From NCBI RefSeq assembly GCF_040219335.1, contig NZ_JAVJSQ010000021.1:1-64000 (forward strand): a stretch of 64,000 nucleotides of DNA. The letters run 5' to 3'. This stretch comes from Gimesia sp. Lineage in GTDB: Bacteria; Planctomycetota; Planctomycetia; Planctomycetales; Planctomycetaceae. Shown here piece after piece: positions 7,935 to 17,731 of the stretch. How positions within the stretch are numbered: position 1 is the first letter of the stretch; every line of letters begins with the position of its first letter. Made by a program: the position numbers and the translations under genes. Under the pieces are notes generated by a model. The model was not told the DNA's origin. It worked only from the letters and a program-made list of their open reading frames with translations, and searched no databases.

Positions 7935-10900
7935 ATGAAAAATAACCAGAGACGATTCGAAACGTTGACCCGTTTGACACGACGGCTGCACCAGAGCCTC
8001 TTTGCCAGACCACGACGACAGTCTGCTGCCCGGGCACAGCAGCAACGCTTTCAGCCGGCGAACTGTCAGATTGAAACTCTGGAAGACCGCAGGCTGCTCA
8101 CCGCCGCCTTTTCGGAGTTGCACAATCCGAATCCCAGTGATAATTCCGACTTTGGTGACTCCGTGGTCACGCTGAGTACGGGCAATATTGTTGTCACAGA
8201 TCCGAATTATGATGGCTGGAGAGGAGCCGTCTATTTGTTTGACGGTCAGACGGGGGACTTGATCAGCACGCTTACGGGAGACACGCGCCATGAACGAGTC
8301 GGTATTGGCGGGATAACGGCGTTACCCAACGGGAATTTCGTGGTGAGCAGTCCGAAGTGGAGCGGTGGCAATATGGGCTCGGAAGTGGGGGCGGCCACGT
8401 TAGTCAATGGTGTGACTGGCCTGAACGGAGTCATCTCTACGGCGAACAGCCTGGTGGGAAGTTCTGAGGATGACGGCTATGGAGGCGGACGAATTCTGGT
8501 TTTGGAGAACGGTAATTACGTGGTCACCAATCCTGGCTGGGATTATGGTGAGATATCCAATGTCGGCGCCGTCACGTTTGGTGATGCGACCACCGGTGTG
8601 ACTGGTGTGATCTCGGCGGCGAACAGTCTGATCGGTGCCAGTGAGCATGATCGTATTGGACATCACTACGGCAATGATACGGGAATCAAACTGCTGGCGA
8701 ACGGGAATTACCTCGTCGGCAGTCCGTTCTGGGATAACGGATCCAGCGAAGACGCCGGCGCGTTGACCTGGGGGAATGGCACGACGGGGACAGTCGGTAT
8801 TGTCTCATCAGCAAACAGCCTGGTCGGTTCTACCACAGATGATTTTGTGGGAGACTTCACCAATGGCGATGTAAACATCACCTTACTGGCCAATGGAAAC
8901 TATGTGCTCACCAGCCCGACCTGGGATAACGGAACAGTGACTGATGCGGGAGCCGTGACATTCGGTGATGGAACCACGGGAGTGGCCGGTGAGATTTCCT
9001 CGGCCAATAGCCTGGTGGGAACGACGGCCGGCGACAAGGTGGGAGCCCTGTATTACCTCACTTCCAGTGTGACAGAACTTGCGAATGGCAATTACGTTGT
9101 GTCCAGTCCCACCTGGGACAATGGTACGGTGGTCGATGCGGGGGCCGTGACGTTTGGCAGTGGCACGACTGGTGTTTCCGGAGTCATTTCCGCGACGAAC
9201 AGTCTCGTCGGCGTGACGAAAAATGATCGTCTGGGGCGAAATGGACTCAATACAAACGGTGTGACGCCCCTTTCCAACGGAAATTATGTCGTCAGCAGTC
9301 CGGGTTGGAACAATGGTTCGATTGCGGGGGCGGGAGCGGCGACGTTTGGTGATGGAACTACGGGCATCAGTGGTGTGATCACTGCCGACAACAGTCTCGT
9401 CGGTACGACGAAAAATGACCTGGTGGGATACGCCGGGGTCACGGCATTGACCAACGGGAACTATGTGGTGAGCAGTCCTGCCTGGAGTGACGATTTTGAA
9501 TTGGCAGTTGGTGCTGTTACGTTTGGAAACGGCACTACCGGAATTACCGGGGCGATTTCGTCCGCCAACAGTCTGGTCGGCTCCGGTGGTGCGGATAACG
9601 TGGGCCGGGGAGGCGTTGTTGCACTTCCCAATGGTAATTATGTCGCCGTCAGCAATTACTGGTCACGCAAAAAAGGGGCCGTCACTTTTGGGAATGGAAC
9701 GACTGGAATTACAGGCATTCTTTCAGCTGAGAACAGTCTGGTCGGTACGAGGGATCTATCTTACGTCGGTATGGACGGTGTGACCGTGCTCGCGAACGGG
9801 AATTATGTGGTCGTCAGTACGGAATGGGCGAATGCCGAGAATTATGATCTGGGAGCAGTCACCTGGGGGAGTGGAACCGCTGGCGTTCAGGGGGTCGTCT
9901 CAGCGGCCAATAGTTTAGTGGGAACCAAACGAGGCGATCATATAGGCTCTGATGGTGTCGTGGCTTTGACGAACGGAAACTATGTGGTCAGTAGTTCGGG
10001 CTGGGACAATGGTGCGATCATTGATGCGGGAGCCGTGACCTTCGGTAATGGGACCACCGGCAGCAGTGGACAGGTCTCATCCACCAACAGCCTGGTCGGT
10101 TCCACGACTGATGATCAGTTAGGTTACCATTATTACTCGGGGCACTCCGTAACAGCACTTGCCAATGGGAACTATGTCGTTGTGAGTACAGAATGGGACC
10201 ATGGTTCGATTGTAGATGCCGGGGCAGTGACGTTTGGCGATGGCACGACGGGCATCAGCGGTGAGATCACCTCTGACAACAGCCTGGTGGGAGCGCATGA
10301 GGATGACCAGGTGGGAGATCACCGGGCGGGGGTTTCCGGAGTGACGGCACTGCCTAACGGAAACTACCTGGTTACCAGTGCATACTGGGACAATGGTTCT
10401 ATCGATGAAGGTGGGGGAGTCACCTTCGCTGATGGCACCACAGGGGTGACTGGTTTTCTAACGTCGAGCAACAGTGTGGCATCGGAATTGGGAGACAGTT
10501 TTTTGATTAAACTCGTGCGGGATGATGTGAATCAGAGTTTCCTGGTGGCCTACGAGGAAGAAGACACGATCTGGGTCGGTTCGCAGGTTGATGGCTTTAG
10601 AGGGACGACCTTTGATCTGATCGAAGATGTGGTCGTTTCAGAGCATGATCCGGAAGAGACGATCGATCTTTCCGGACTGGAACCTGTCACCGAGGGGCCC
10701 GTGATCTGGTCGGCTACATCTGATAATCCGGATGTGATTCCCGATTCCGGGCTGACTGTGCTGGATGAGGGGGGCAGGCCGCGATTGCGCGTCTCGCCGC
10801 TGACAGGCAGGACCGGCACTGCTGAGATCACCGTGCAGGTTGAAGATGGGGGCCTGGATCATGATCTGACGACTCCCGAAGATAATGGCACGTTCCAGCG

Positions 10901-12212
10901 TTCCTTTGTTTTCACGATTAACGCGATCGAAGAGTCGACGGAGGAAACTCTCGCGTTGCGAGTCGTAGAGACGCCAACCGACGTGGATGCCAACGGGGAA
11001 GCGGCTGCTCTGCCTGGGAATGCAACCTGGATCGGTGAGTGGACCGAGTACTGGGTGGAGATCTGGGTGCAGACCGAAAATCTGAGCAGCGCGGGAGTGG
11101 CCCTGGTTGGACTTGAGCTGGAGTATCAGACCGCTGCGACTTCCGCGACTGAAATTCAGTTTGGCCCCGCATTCACTCAGAACCAGTCCGGCACAATTGA
11201 CGATGTGAATGGCGTCATCAGTCAACTGGCGGCGGTCACTGAGACGGTTGATTTGGGTGTCGACAAACAACTGCTGTTTGCCCGCATCAAATTTGAGGCG
11301 CTCGTGCAGGATGAACTGGCTCTGGATCTGGCGGGGCACAGCCTGAGTTCGGAGACTCTGTCGTTCGAGATTACGAGCTCGCTGGTGGGGCTGGGGACCG
11401 GGCATGTGGTCGAACCTCTGAACATCGAACATGCCCAAACGGAGATCTGGGCCAATCCCTATGACCTGAATGACGATGGTCAAATCAGTTTCCAGGACCT
11501 GCTGCGGTTTGCCAGCGTGTATGGGGCTGTGCCGAGTGAGTCAGGTTCCGATTATGCCTGGCTGGCCGATCTGAATCAGGATGGTCGGGTCAATTTCCGA
11601 GACCTGGTCCTGTTTGCGGGTAATTACGGAAAGAACAAACTGCAGAAAGTGAGACCGACTCCGGTTCATTATCCGGACAATTACCCTTACGGCTGGAATC
11701 AGCAGCTGCAGGCTGCAAGTCAGCCCGTTGTCGTTTCGACAGCAGCCTCACTGACTCAGTCCAAGGCAGATGTAATGCGGGAGAGTGCCGTTGAGGAATT
11801 GAGTCCGCGTCTGTCGTCAACAGAACAACAGAAACTGGAAGAGGTACAGGTCGAAGTCGTCGATCTGGCAGGGACGACGTTGGGACAGGTCGTCGGAGAC
11901 ACGATTTATCTCGACGTAAATGCGGCGGGACATGGCTGGTTCATCGATGACACGCCCCGGGATCACAGCGAATTTCAGGCAGACAGTTCCCTGTCATTGA
12001 TTGCACTGCCGGGCAGTGAAGCGGCGGGGCTGATTGATCTCTGGACGGTCATTCGTCACGAACTGGGGCACCTGCTGGGCGATGAGCACGCCGAGGAGGG
12101 AATTATGGATTCGGTACTGGCGCCGGGAGAGCGGAAACTGCCGGACTGGAATGCTGAGACCGATGACTTCTTTGCTTCACTGAATGCAGACTCGGAGTTG
12201 CTGGCATTCTGA
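7935..12212 (+). CDS. Large repeat protein: LEDR motif, beta repeats, dockerin, C-terminal metzincin motif
   Basis: A 1425-residue protein. After a basic N-terminus comes IETLEDRRLLTA (residues ~44-55), the LEPR-XLL-like sorting motif of planctomycete giant proteins. Residues ~60-870 carry about a dozen repeats of 55-70 residues built on ANGNYVVSSPxWDNG, AGAVTFGxGTTG and NSLVG (12 recognisable NSLVG-type blocks), resembling FG-GAP beta-propeller blades. A cadherin-like domain follows (~905-1000), then a cohesin-like beta domain, a dockerin with two Asp-rich calcium loops (from residue 1177), and a terminal module with HELGHLLGDEH (H1375, E1376, H1379, H1385) and a downstream GIMDSV, the HExxHxxGxxH plus Met-turn pattern of metzincin proteases. 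Probably secreted or cell-surface; peptidase activity is inferred from the motif. Confidence 0.85.
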   Translation: MKNNQRRFETLTRLTRRLHQSLFARPRRQSAARAQQQRFQPANCQIETLEDRRLLTAAFSELHNPNPSDNSDFGDSVVTLSTGNIVVTDPNYDGWRGAVYLFDGQTGDLISTLTGDTRHERVGIGGITALPNGNFVVSSPKWSGGNMGSEVGAATLVNGVTGLNGVISTANSLVGSSEDDGYGGGRILVLENGNYVVTNPGWDYGEISNVGAVTFGDATTGVTGVISAANSLIGASEHDRIGHHYGNDTGIKLLANGNYLVGSPFWDNGSSEDAGALTWGNGTTGTVGIVSSANSLVGSTTDDFVGDFTNGDVNITLLANGNYVLTSPTWDNGTVTDAGAVTFGDGTTGVAGEISSANSLVGTTAGDKVGALYYLTSSVTELANGNYVVSSPTWDNGTVVDAGAVTFGSGTTGVSGVISATNSLVGVTKNDRLGRNGLNTNGVTPLSNGNYVVSSPGWNNGSIAGAGAATFGDGTTGISGVITADNSLVGTTKNDLVGYAGVTALTNGNYVVSSPAWSDDFELAVGAVTFGNGTTGITGAISSANSLVGSGGADNVGRGGVVALPNGNYVAVSNYWSRKKGAVTFGNGTTGITGILSAENSLVGTRDLSYVGMDGVTVLANGNYVVVSTEWANAENYDLGAVTWGSGTAGVQGVVSAANSLVGTKRGDHIGSDGVVALTNGNYVVSSSGWDNGAIIDAGAVTFGNGTTGSSGQVSSTNSLVGSTTDDQLGYHYYSGHSVTALANGNYVVVSTEWDHGSIVDAGAVTFGDGTTGISGEITSDNSLVGAHEDDQVGDHRAGVSGVTALPNGNYLVTSAYWDNGSIDEGGGVTFADGTTGVTGFLTSSNSVASELGDSFLIKLVRDDVNQSFLVAYEEEDTIWVGSQVDGFRGTTFDLIEDVVVSEHDPEETIDLSGLEPVTEGPVIWSATSDNPDVIPDSGLTVLDEGGRPRLRVSPLTGRTGTAEITVQVEDGGLDHDLTTPEDNGTFQRSFVFTINAIEESTEETLALRVVETPTDVDANGEAAALPGNATWIGEWTEYWVEIWVQTENLSSAGVALVGLELEYQTAATSATEIQFGPAFTQNQSGTIDDVNGVISQLAAVTETVDLGVDKQLLFARIKFEALVQDELALDLAGHSLSSETLSFEITSSLVGLGTGHVVEPLNIEHAQTEIWANPYDLNDDGQISFQDLLRFASVYGAVPSESGSDYAWLADLNQDGRVNFRDLVLFAGNYGKNKLQKVRPTPVHYPDNYPYGWNQQLQAASQPVVVSTAASLTQSKADVMRESAVEELSPRLSSTEQQKLEEVQVEVVDLAGTTLGQVVGDTIYLDVNAAGHGWFIDDTPRDHSEFQADSSLSLIALPGSEAAGLIDLWTVIRHELGHLLGDEHAEEGIMDSVLAPGERKLPDWNAETDDFFASLNADSELLAF

Positions 12213-12223
12213 TGTGTTTTGCT

Positions 12224-14512
12224 CTACTCCGGCTTGCCGATGGTGTTTGTGAAAAACATAAGCGCTTCCTGAAATGCGAATTCGTGATGTCCGGGGGGCG
12301 CGCTGAATTTGGGGGTTTTGCCTCCGACCTGTTGATACAGGGGAGTGATCAGCTTGAGACAGCGTTTCGCTTCGGCGGGGCTGAAGCCGTCCGAGACCGC
12401 GTTAGAGATATGCAGCGGACGGGGGGTGACCAGCAGAGCCATCTCGGGGAGGTCGAATTTGGGGAGCAGGCCGGGAATGGCGCCGCAGTGACAGTGGCGC
12501 TGACGGTCGCGGATGAAGGAGACGCGCATGCTGCCGAAAATTCCCTGGACGGAAGTGGCTGCGATTCGTGGTTCGAAGGCGGCGGCGGAGAGCGCGAGCA
12601 GTCCCCCTGTTGAGACGCCGGTCGCACCGACTTTGGCCGGATTCACCTGCGGATCCGCAAACACGTGCTGCAGCAGGATCTGCTGGTGGGCAAACAGCAG
12701 GCCGTACCAGCTATAGCCATCCAGGCGTAACAGGTGATCCAGTTCATGGTGCCGGTCGCTGCCTGGTTCCATGCCGACGTTCTCCATCGCATACACAAGG
12801 TATCCCTGTTCGGCAAACTGAGCGGCACAGGCATGCTGATAGCTGTTCGGCTCGGAGAGAATCTGGCTGACTTTGCCATGCCCCATGAAACAGACAATGG
12901 TTGGCAGCTTTTTTCCTGGCTTAGTCGGAGGAGCGAGACGGAAGAAGCGAAAGATCCGATGGCCATCATGGTAGACGGCGAATTCCTGTTGATGGAACAT
13001 GCCTCGATCTAAGGCTGCCCCCACCGGTTTGATTGTGAGCTTTCCCGGATAAGGATAGACGAGCTGTTCCTGGAAGGCCTGGCGTTGCGACTCCTGCCAC
13101 TGGGCCCATTGACGGTTGTTTTGAAATTCGGGTACTTGCAGCGGACGGGCGCGGGTGGCCTCGGCCTCGTAAGAGTAAGTGGAGGGCACGTTGATTGGTC
13201 CGGAGGTGCCTGCCTGAAAACCGGGAACCTGACTGGCGGCGTTCGCGTCCATAATCGCCAGGCATAACCACCAGGGGGGCAGTCCCGAGAGTTTCTGGCC
13301 GGCCTGGAATTCACAGAAATAGATTGAAGCGAAGTGAGGTTTGTCTTTCACGGTGCCATTACTCGTGCCCCGATAGGCGGCGTTATCGAGTTTTCGCCAG
13401 CCATGGTCGCGGGGAGAGCGTCCCTGGGGGAAAGACCAGGCACCGGTGTTGTTGTATTCAAGCGCCGCGAAGACCACAGTTGGCTTTTTGAACTGCAGTT
13501 CGACACGCTGGCCGCTACCGCCATCAAACAGATAGCGAGGCTGTCCCTGCAGTTCCTGTGGTAACGCGAGCATCTGGTAATCGCGATTCAAAAATGTGTT
13601 CTCATCTACGCCACTGATTCCGGGGACCAGTGGCGAGCCTGCGGTTTTCTCAATCAGATTGTTCAGCTTCGCAGAGACTTTCTGGCTGGCTTTGAGTTGC
13701 TTTAACGTGGCCTGCAGGGTGGCGACGTCATCGACGAGCAACGAAGCGGGGTTGTGTTTGAGTAGGGGGATGATTTCATCTGGTTTGCCCGTGGAGCCGT
13801 TGAGGTGCAGTTTGACTCCCTGACGTTTGATGGCGGGGACGAGTGACTCATCGTCGAGCCAGCGGGGCCAGAGGCGGATATATTCCACGCCTGCCTGGGC
13901 GAAGGCATCGATGGATTCGGGATCAGGAATGAAGCCCAGTTGCTGCGCCTGGGGTAGCAGTTTACGAAACAGCTGCGCCTGTTCCAGGCTTCTGACGCCG
14001 ACGATGGTCTGCCGCGGATCGCCCTGTTCGCGCACCGTTTTCGCGACCGCTTCGGCATAAGCGGTGCCTTGTTCCTTGAGGTCCAGCAGTACGTTGATTT
14101 TTCCCCGACAGAGCTGCAGGGCTTCTCCCAGAGTGGGGATTCGTTCGCCCGCGTATGCTTTGTTGAATGCAGAACCGGCGTCGAGCTGTTTTAGCTGAGA
14201 CATGGTTAGCTCGGTGGCCACTCCAGTGCCGTCGGTGGTGCGATCGAGTTTGGCATCGTGGAGCAGGAAGAGCGTGCCATCTTTGCTGGTCCTTACATCG
14301 ATCTCGACGGCGGTCGCTTTCAATACGATGGCCCGCTGCAAAGCAGACAGTGTGTTCTCGGGCCGGTCACTGCTGGCACCGCGATGTGCCACGATCTGTT
14401 GGAGAGTGTCAACGGCTGCTCCCGGATCTGATTCTCCCGGGAAGCTCCAGGCCAGGGGGGAAAGCAGCGTCGTCAGACAGACTGCCAGCACGCAGTAAAG
14501 TGAGTGTCTCAT
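12224..14512 (-). CDS. Glycerophosphodiester phosphodiesterase-alpha/beta hydrolase fusion
   Basis: A 762-residue exported protein (signal peptide 1-23). Residues ~38-275 are a GDPD domain: VAHRGASSDRPENT with H43, E70 and D72 in VEIDVR, and H85 in LLHD, the metal and catalytic residues of that family. The middle (~290-460) is a less recognisable region, and the C-terminal ~300 residues are an alpha/beta hydrolase of the acetyl-xylan-esterase/dienelactone type with LPTIVCFMGHGK, nucleophile motif GVSTGG (S634) and a late PGHHEF histidine. GDPD enzymes cleave deacylated phospholipids to glycerol-3-phosphate and an alcohol; the second domain's ester substrate is unknown. It is convergent with the preceding gene, only 11 bp apart. 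Confidence 0.85.
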   Translation of the reverse strand: MRHSLYCVLAVCLTTLLSPLAWSFPGESDPGAAVDTLQQIVAHRGASSDRPENTLSALQRAIVLKATAVEIDVRTSKDGTLFLLHDAKLDRTTDGTGVATELTMSQLKQLDAGSAFNKAYAGERIPTLGEALQLCRGKINVLLDLKEQGTAYAEAVAKTVREQGDPRQTIVGVRSLEQAQLFRKLLPQAQQLGFIPDPESIDAFAQAGVEYIRLWPRWLDDESLVPAIKRQGVKLHLNGSTGKPDEIIPLLKHNPASLLVDDVATLQATLKQLKASQKVSAKLNNLIEKTAGSPLVPGISGVDENTFLNRDYQMLALPQELQGQPRYLFDGGSGQRVELQFKKPTVVFAALEYNNTGAWSFPQGRSPRDHGWRKLDNAAYRGTSNGTVKDKPHFASIYFCEFQAGQKLSGLPPWWLCLAIMDANAASQVPGFQAGTSGPINVPSTYSYEAEATRARPLQVPEFQNNRQWAQWQESQRQAFQEQLVYPYPGKLTIKPVGAALDRGMFHQQEFAVYHDGHRIFRFFRLAPPTKPGKKLPTIVCFMGHGKVSQILSEPNSYQHACAAQFAEQGYLVYAMENVGMEPGSDRHHELDHLLRLDGYSWYGLLFAHQQILLQHVFADPQVNPAKVGATGVSTGGLLALSAAAFEPRIAATSVQGIFGSMRVSFIRDRQRHCHCGAIPGLLPKFDLPEMALLVTPRPLHISNAVSDGFSPAEAKRCLKLITPLYQQVGGKTPKFSAPPGHHEFAFQEALMFFTNTIGKPE

Positions 14513-14810
14513 CGTGAAAACCTTTGATATTCCAGCTGTAAAGAGGACCAGCTGTCCTCCTGAATTCCGATAACAATTGCGCTGTTTATAACGTACCTAA
14601 GGACCTGGTGTTGAGCAAATCATCCGCTGGTGATACGGCACAATATTCATAGACTCTTCATGCAGTATCCAGGAACGAACCAGTATCGGGGGAGAAGCTG
14701 GAAACTCAGCTTTCCCGGTTGGTGCCGATCTGTATGATTTGTCAGTTCCTGTTTCACAAAGTGATCGGGGGAGTGGTTTGTGGTTCATCCAGTCAGACCA
14801 TCTTGTCGAA

Positions 14811-15150
14811 CGGCGTGGGGGCGTCAAGCGGAAAGTATGAGTCGAGATCTTCTGAAAGTTCAGTGAGGTGGGTGTGAGTCTGCTGCGAAATGCTCTGAAT
14901 GTGCTCCGAAATGATTTGAAAAGGAACGAGACATTGGGAACCGGTTCATTTTGTGCTGGTGAAAAACTGGAAAAATCGACGCCGATTCAGGTGCTTCTGA
15001 GTCACTTGTGCGTCGTGTTCCGGTGCACGCATCATCCGCCTCGCGCGCGAAGCACAATTACACAAGAATAGGATTCGGGAAGTGCCGATCAAGGGCATTC
15101 TATTCAGTTCTGGAGACAGAACTGCACTGGATATCGGGAAGGAGATTGAG
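14811..15150. repeat. Dispersed ~340-bp noncoding repeat, copy A
   Basis: This segment matches 52497-52832 over its whole length by eye, with some gaps near the left end. Shared blocks include GGCGTGGGGGCGTCAAG, TTCAGGTGCTTCTGAGTCAC, GCACGCATCATCCGCCTCGC, TTACACAAGAATA and TCTGGAGACAGAACTGC. Short frames differ between copies and end at different points, so it does not look protein-coding. It occupies most of the 833-bp divergent spacer between 14512 and 15346; the rest of the spacer shows nothing else I can name. Confidence 0.8.
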
Positions 15151-15345
15151 CGCATGCTGAAAATTCATGAACGTGAGGGTAGTGAAGGTGAATCGACAGC
15201 CTCTACAGAACTTACCTCCGGTGGACTGGGGGACTGTGCACACGATATACTTTTAAGCAGCCGTGCGGGATACAGTGATTGTGACTCACACGGTAGTTTG
15301 TTTTTGTCTACAGAGTCTTCAACGTGTTTTACAACTGGGATGTTC

Positions 15346-17424
15346 ATGAATCGTCTACTGCAAGTCCTCACCATTACACTTGTCTCCTGGCTGCTTGTGG
15401 GACCGCTGGCTGCGGAGCTCACGCGCTTTGAAATTACCGTACGCGAACCGTTTGCCGATGGTCAGAAATTTGGGCCTGTCGGAGAGTACGAACGGATTAA
15501 GGGCCGCGTGTATTATGAACTCGATCCCGAATTGCCACAAAATCAGAACGTTGTCGATCTGAAGCTGGCACCGCGCAACAAAGCGGGCCGCGTGGAACTG
15601 TCGGCGGATCTAATCATTCTGGCGCCTAAGGATTTGAGCAAAGGCAACGGGGCGCTGCTGTATGATGTCAATAATCGGGGCAACCTGACTGCCTTGCGGA
15701 TGTTAAACTTCGCTTCGGGGGGGAATGATCCCCAAACGCAGAAACAGGCGGGTGACGGTTTTCTGATGCGAGAGGGCTTCACCTACGTTTCCAGCGGCTG
15801 GGACGGAGAGCTGCTGCCGGGAAGCAGTCGTCTGAGGCTCGTTCCCCCGGTGATTCAGCAGCCGATCACTGGAAAAGTCCGTTGTGAAATCGTGCCGGGC
15901 AAGGACACCACGCGGACTGTGGTCAACTGGGCGAACCATGGTTCCTATCGTCCGACGGCCAAGGGGCTCCAGGAGGCGACGTTGACGCATCGTCTGCTGG
16001 CCAGTCATCCTCGGGTGCCGATTCCCCGTTCGGAGTGGAAGCTGCATGTCACGGAAGTCGACAGCGATTCGCACGCACAACTGCCGAAAGTGGAACTCGA
16101 GTATCCCGCCGGGCTGAAGAAGCTGCAGATCTACGAACTGATTTATGAGGCCCAGAATCCCGTCGTGATGGGAACCGGCTTCACCGCGGTACGCGATCTG
16201 GTTTCGGCTTTGAAGCAGGGGACGGGCGAGGGCAATCCGTTACTGGTCGAAGGCAAGCCTGTGATCGAACGGGCGCACTCTTTTGGTGTCTCACAAAGCG
16301 GTCGTTTTTTACGCGAGATGATGTACTGGGGCTTCAATGAAGACGAAGCGGGGCAGCGGGTCTTCGAGGGGATCATTCCTCACGTCTCCGGATCAGGGAT
16401 GGGATCGTTTAACCATCGTTTTGCCCAGCCCACCCGGCATGCGGGACAGCATGACCATCACGATTACCCGCCGGACCGTTTCCCCTTTGCTTATGCTGCC
16501 CAGAAGGATCCGCTGTCGGGGCTGACTGAGGGAATTCTAACCCGGTCCGAAGCCAGCGGTACTGCACCCCTGGTGATGCATACGCAGTCTTCTTCGGAGT
16601 ACTGGAACCGCAGCGGTTCACTGTCGCATACCGATCCTCTGGGGACTACTGATGTTGCGCTGCCTGAGAATGTGCGGTTCTATATCATCGGCGGGACGCA
16701 GCATGGTCCGAGCCGATTCACGACCGAGAAAGGGGATGGTCAGACGGCTCCCAATCCCGCGGATTACAAACCGTTCCTGCGTGCCTTGCTGCTCTCGCTC
16801 GATAACTGGGCGAAAGAGGGAACCGCGCCTCCGGCCAGCGTCTATCCGAAGATCAGTAAAGGGACGCTGGTGAGCTGGACTCAGAATGCTACCGGGTTTC
16901 CAGAGATTCCCGGCATTCGTTATCCGGGTGTCATTCAGCAACCTGCTTACCTGGATTTCGGTCCCCGCTGGCAGAAGGAACGTATCGTGGATCTGCAACC
17001 TCCCTTGCCGCGCGGCGATTACAGGGTACTCGTTCCTCGATCCGGGCCGGATGGGAATGAACTGGGATGTCTGTCGGCTCCCGAGGTCGCGGTGCCGGTG
17101 GCCACTTATGCCAGTTGGCGCTTACGCAGCGAGAACGGTCCGGCCGCCAACCAGCTTTACAGTCTGTCGGGTTCGTATATTCCCTTTCCGTTGACGAAAG
17201 CAGAACGCGAACAACGGGGAGATCCCCGAGCGTCGGTCGAAGAACGTTATGGCACCCTGGCAGCATATCTTGAACAGCTGGCCGCCCAATGCGAGGCTTA
17301 TGAGAAAGCAGGCTATCTGCTGCAGGAAGATAGAGAGCGGATTCTGCAATCGCAGCGTGAGCGGGTGGTACCGCTGTTTGCGAAAATCAATGCGAAAGCA
17401 GAACCCGCAGAGCAGGGTAAGTGA
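15346..17424 (+). CDS. Secreted alpha/beta hydrolase (Abhydrolase_10-like)
   Basis: A 692-residue protein with a signal peptide (MNRLLQVLTITLVSWLLVGP, cleavage near residue 24). The domain begins ITVREPFADGQKFGPVGEYERIKGRVYYEL and carries SFGVSQSGRFLREM, a G-x-S-x-S-G nucleophile motif with S316, followed by a conserved PHVSGSGMGSFNHRFAQP block; this is the large alpha/beta hydrolase family often annotated Abhydrolase_10. The start at 15346 is taken because earlier in-frame ATGs (15082 onward) lie in the dispersed repeat and would bury the signal peptide; 15340 is a close alternative. A strong hairpin follows the stop. Substrate unknown. Confidence 0.8.
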   Translation: MNRLLQVLTITLVSWLLVGPLAAELTRFEITVREPFADGQKFGPVGEYERIKGRVYYELDPELPQNQNVVDLKLAPRNKAGRVELSADLIILAPKDLSKGNGALLYDVNNRGNLTALRMLNFASGGNDPQTQKQAGDGFLMREGFTYVSSGWDGELLPGSSRLRLVPPVIQQPITGKVRCEIVPGKDTTRTVVNWANHGSYRPTAKGLQEATLTHRLLASHPRVPIPRSEWKLHVTEVDSDSHAQLPKVELEYPAGLKKLQIYELIYEAQNPVVMGTGFTAVRDLVSALKQGTGEGNPLLVEGKPVIERAHSFGVSQSGRFLREMMYWGFNEDEAGQRVFEGIIPHVSGSGMGSFNHRFAQPTRHAGQHDHHDYPPDRFPFAYAAQKDPLSGLTEGILTRSEASGTAPLVMHTQSSSEYWNRSGSLSHTDPLGTTDVALPENVRFYIIGGTQHGPSRFTTEKGDGQTAPNPADYKPFLRALLLSLDNWAKEGTAPPASVYPKISKGTLVSWTQNATGFPEIPGIRYPGVIQQPAYLDFGPRWQKERIVDLQPPLPRGDYRVLVPRSGPDGNELGCLSAPEVAVPVATYASWRLRSENGPAANQLYSLSGSYIPFPLTKAEREQRGDPRASVEERYGTLAAYLEQLAAQCEAYEKAGYLLQEDRERILQSQRERVVPLFAKINAKAEPAEQGK

Positions 17425-17441
17425 GGTCCGTCATGACATTG

Positions 17442-17478
17442 ATTACACCTGTCTGTACTTTCTGCAGACAGGTGTAAT
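17442..17478 (+). terminator. Hairpin terminator after the hydrolase gene
   Basis: A perfect 14-bp stem (17442-17455 with 17465-17478; arm ATTACACCTGTCTG) and 9-nt loop begin 17 bp after the hydrolase stop. No clear T-run follows, so it may act as a transcript-stabilising hairpin instead of an intrinsic terminator. Confidence 0.6.
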
Positions 17479-17594
17479 GCTGCGCCGAGGGGAGTTTTAT
17501 CTACTTCCCTGATGAGCTCTGATTGTGAGTGGTGTGTGTCTGTAACTACTGACTATTAAAGGGGATGTCTGAAATTGTTTCTGTTATGGTGATG

Positions 17595-17621
17595 TTTCTG
17601 ACCTGCGATCTTTGTCAGAAA
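17595..17621 (+). promoter_or_regulatory. Inverted repeat upstream of ECF sigma operon
   Basis: TTTCTGAC (17595-17602) and GTCAGAAA (17614-17621) form a perfect 8-bp dyad with an 11-nt spacer, 110 nt before the sigma start. It could be an operator or a leader hairpin. No regulator can be assigned. Confidence 0.3.
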
Positions 17622-17731
17622 TCTGCAGATTCTTTTCAAAACGCGACCTGAAATCAACTTTGAGTGTACGATTACTTATAGAACCGAAACATCGCGAGTT
17701 GGCTTGCCTCGAATGCTGGTTGAAATATTTC

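Noticed and set aside
8400-10450. Regularly repeated DNA resembling a CRISPR or satellite array
   Set aside because: The periodicity of roughly 165-210 bp follows the protein repeats (NGNYVV, NSLVG) in one reading frame, and the repeats diverge at third codon positions.
10638-11483. 281-codon minus-strand frame opposite the dockerin protein
   Set aside because: It covers the antisense of the cadherin- and cohesin-like domains and shows no recognisable motif.
14868-15071. Short frame inside repeat copy A
   Set aside because: The equivalent region of copy B (52677-52886) has a different start and a shifted, longer ending, so the repeat is probably not coding.
15082-15345. N-terminal extension of the hydrolase gene
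   Set aside because: The first in-frame start lies inside the dispersed repeat and would place 88 residues before an obvious signal peptide; the start at 15346 explains the protein better.
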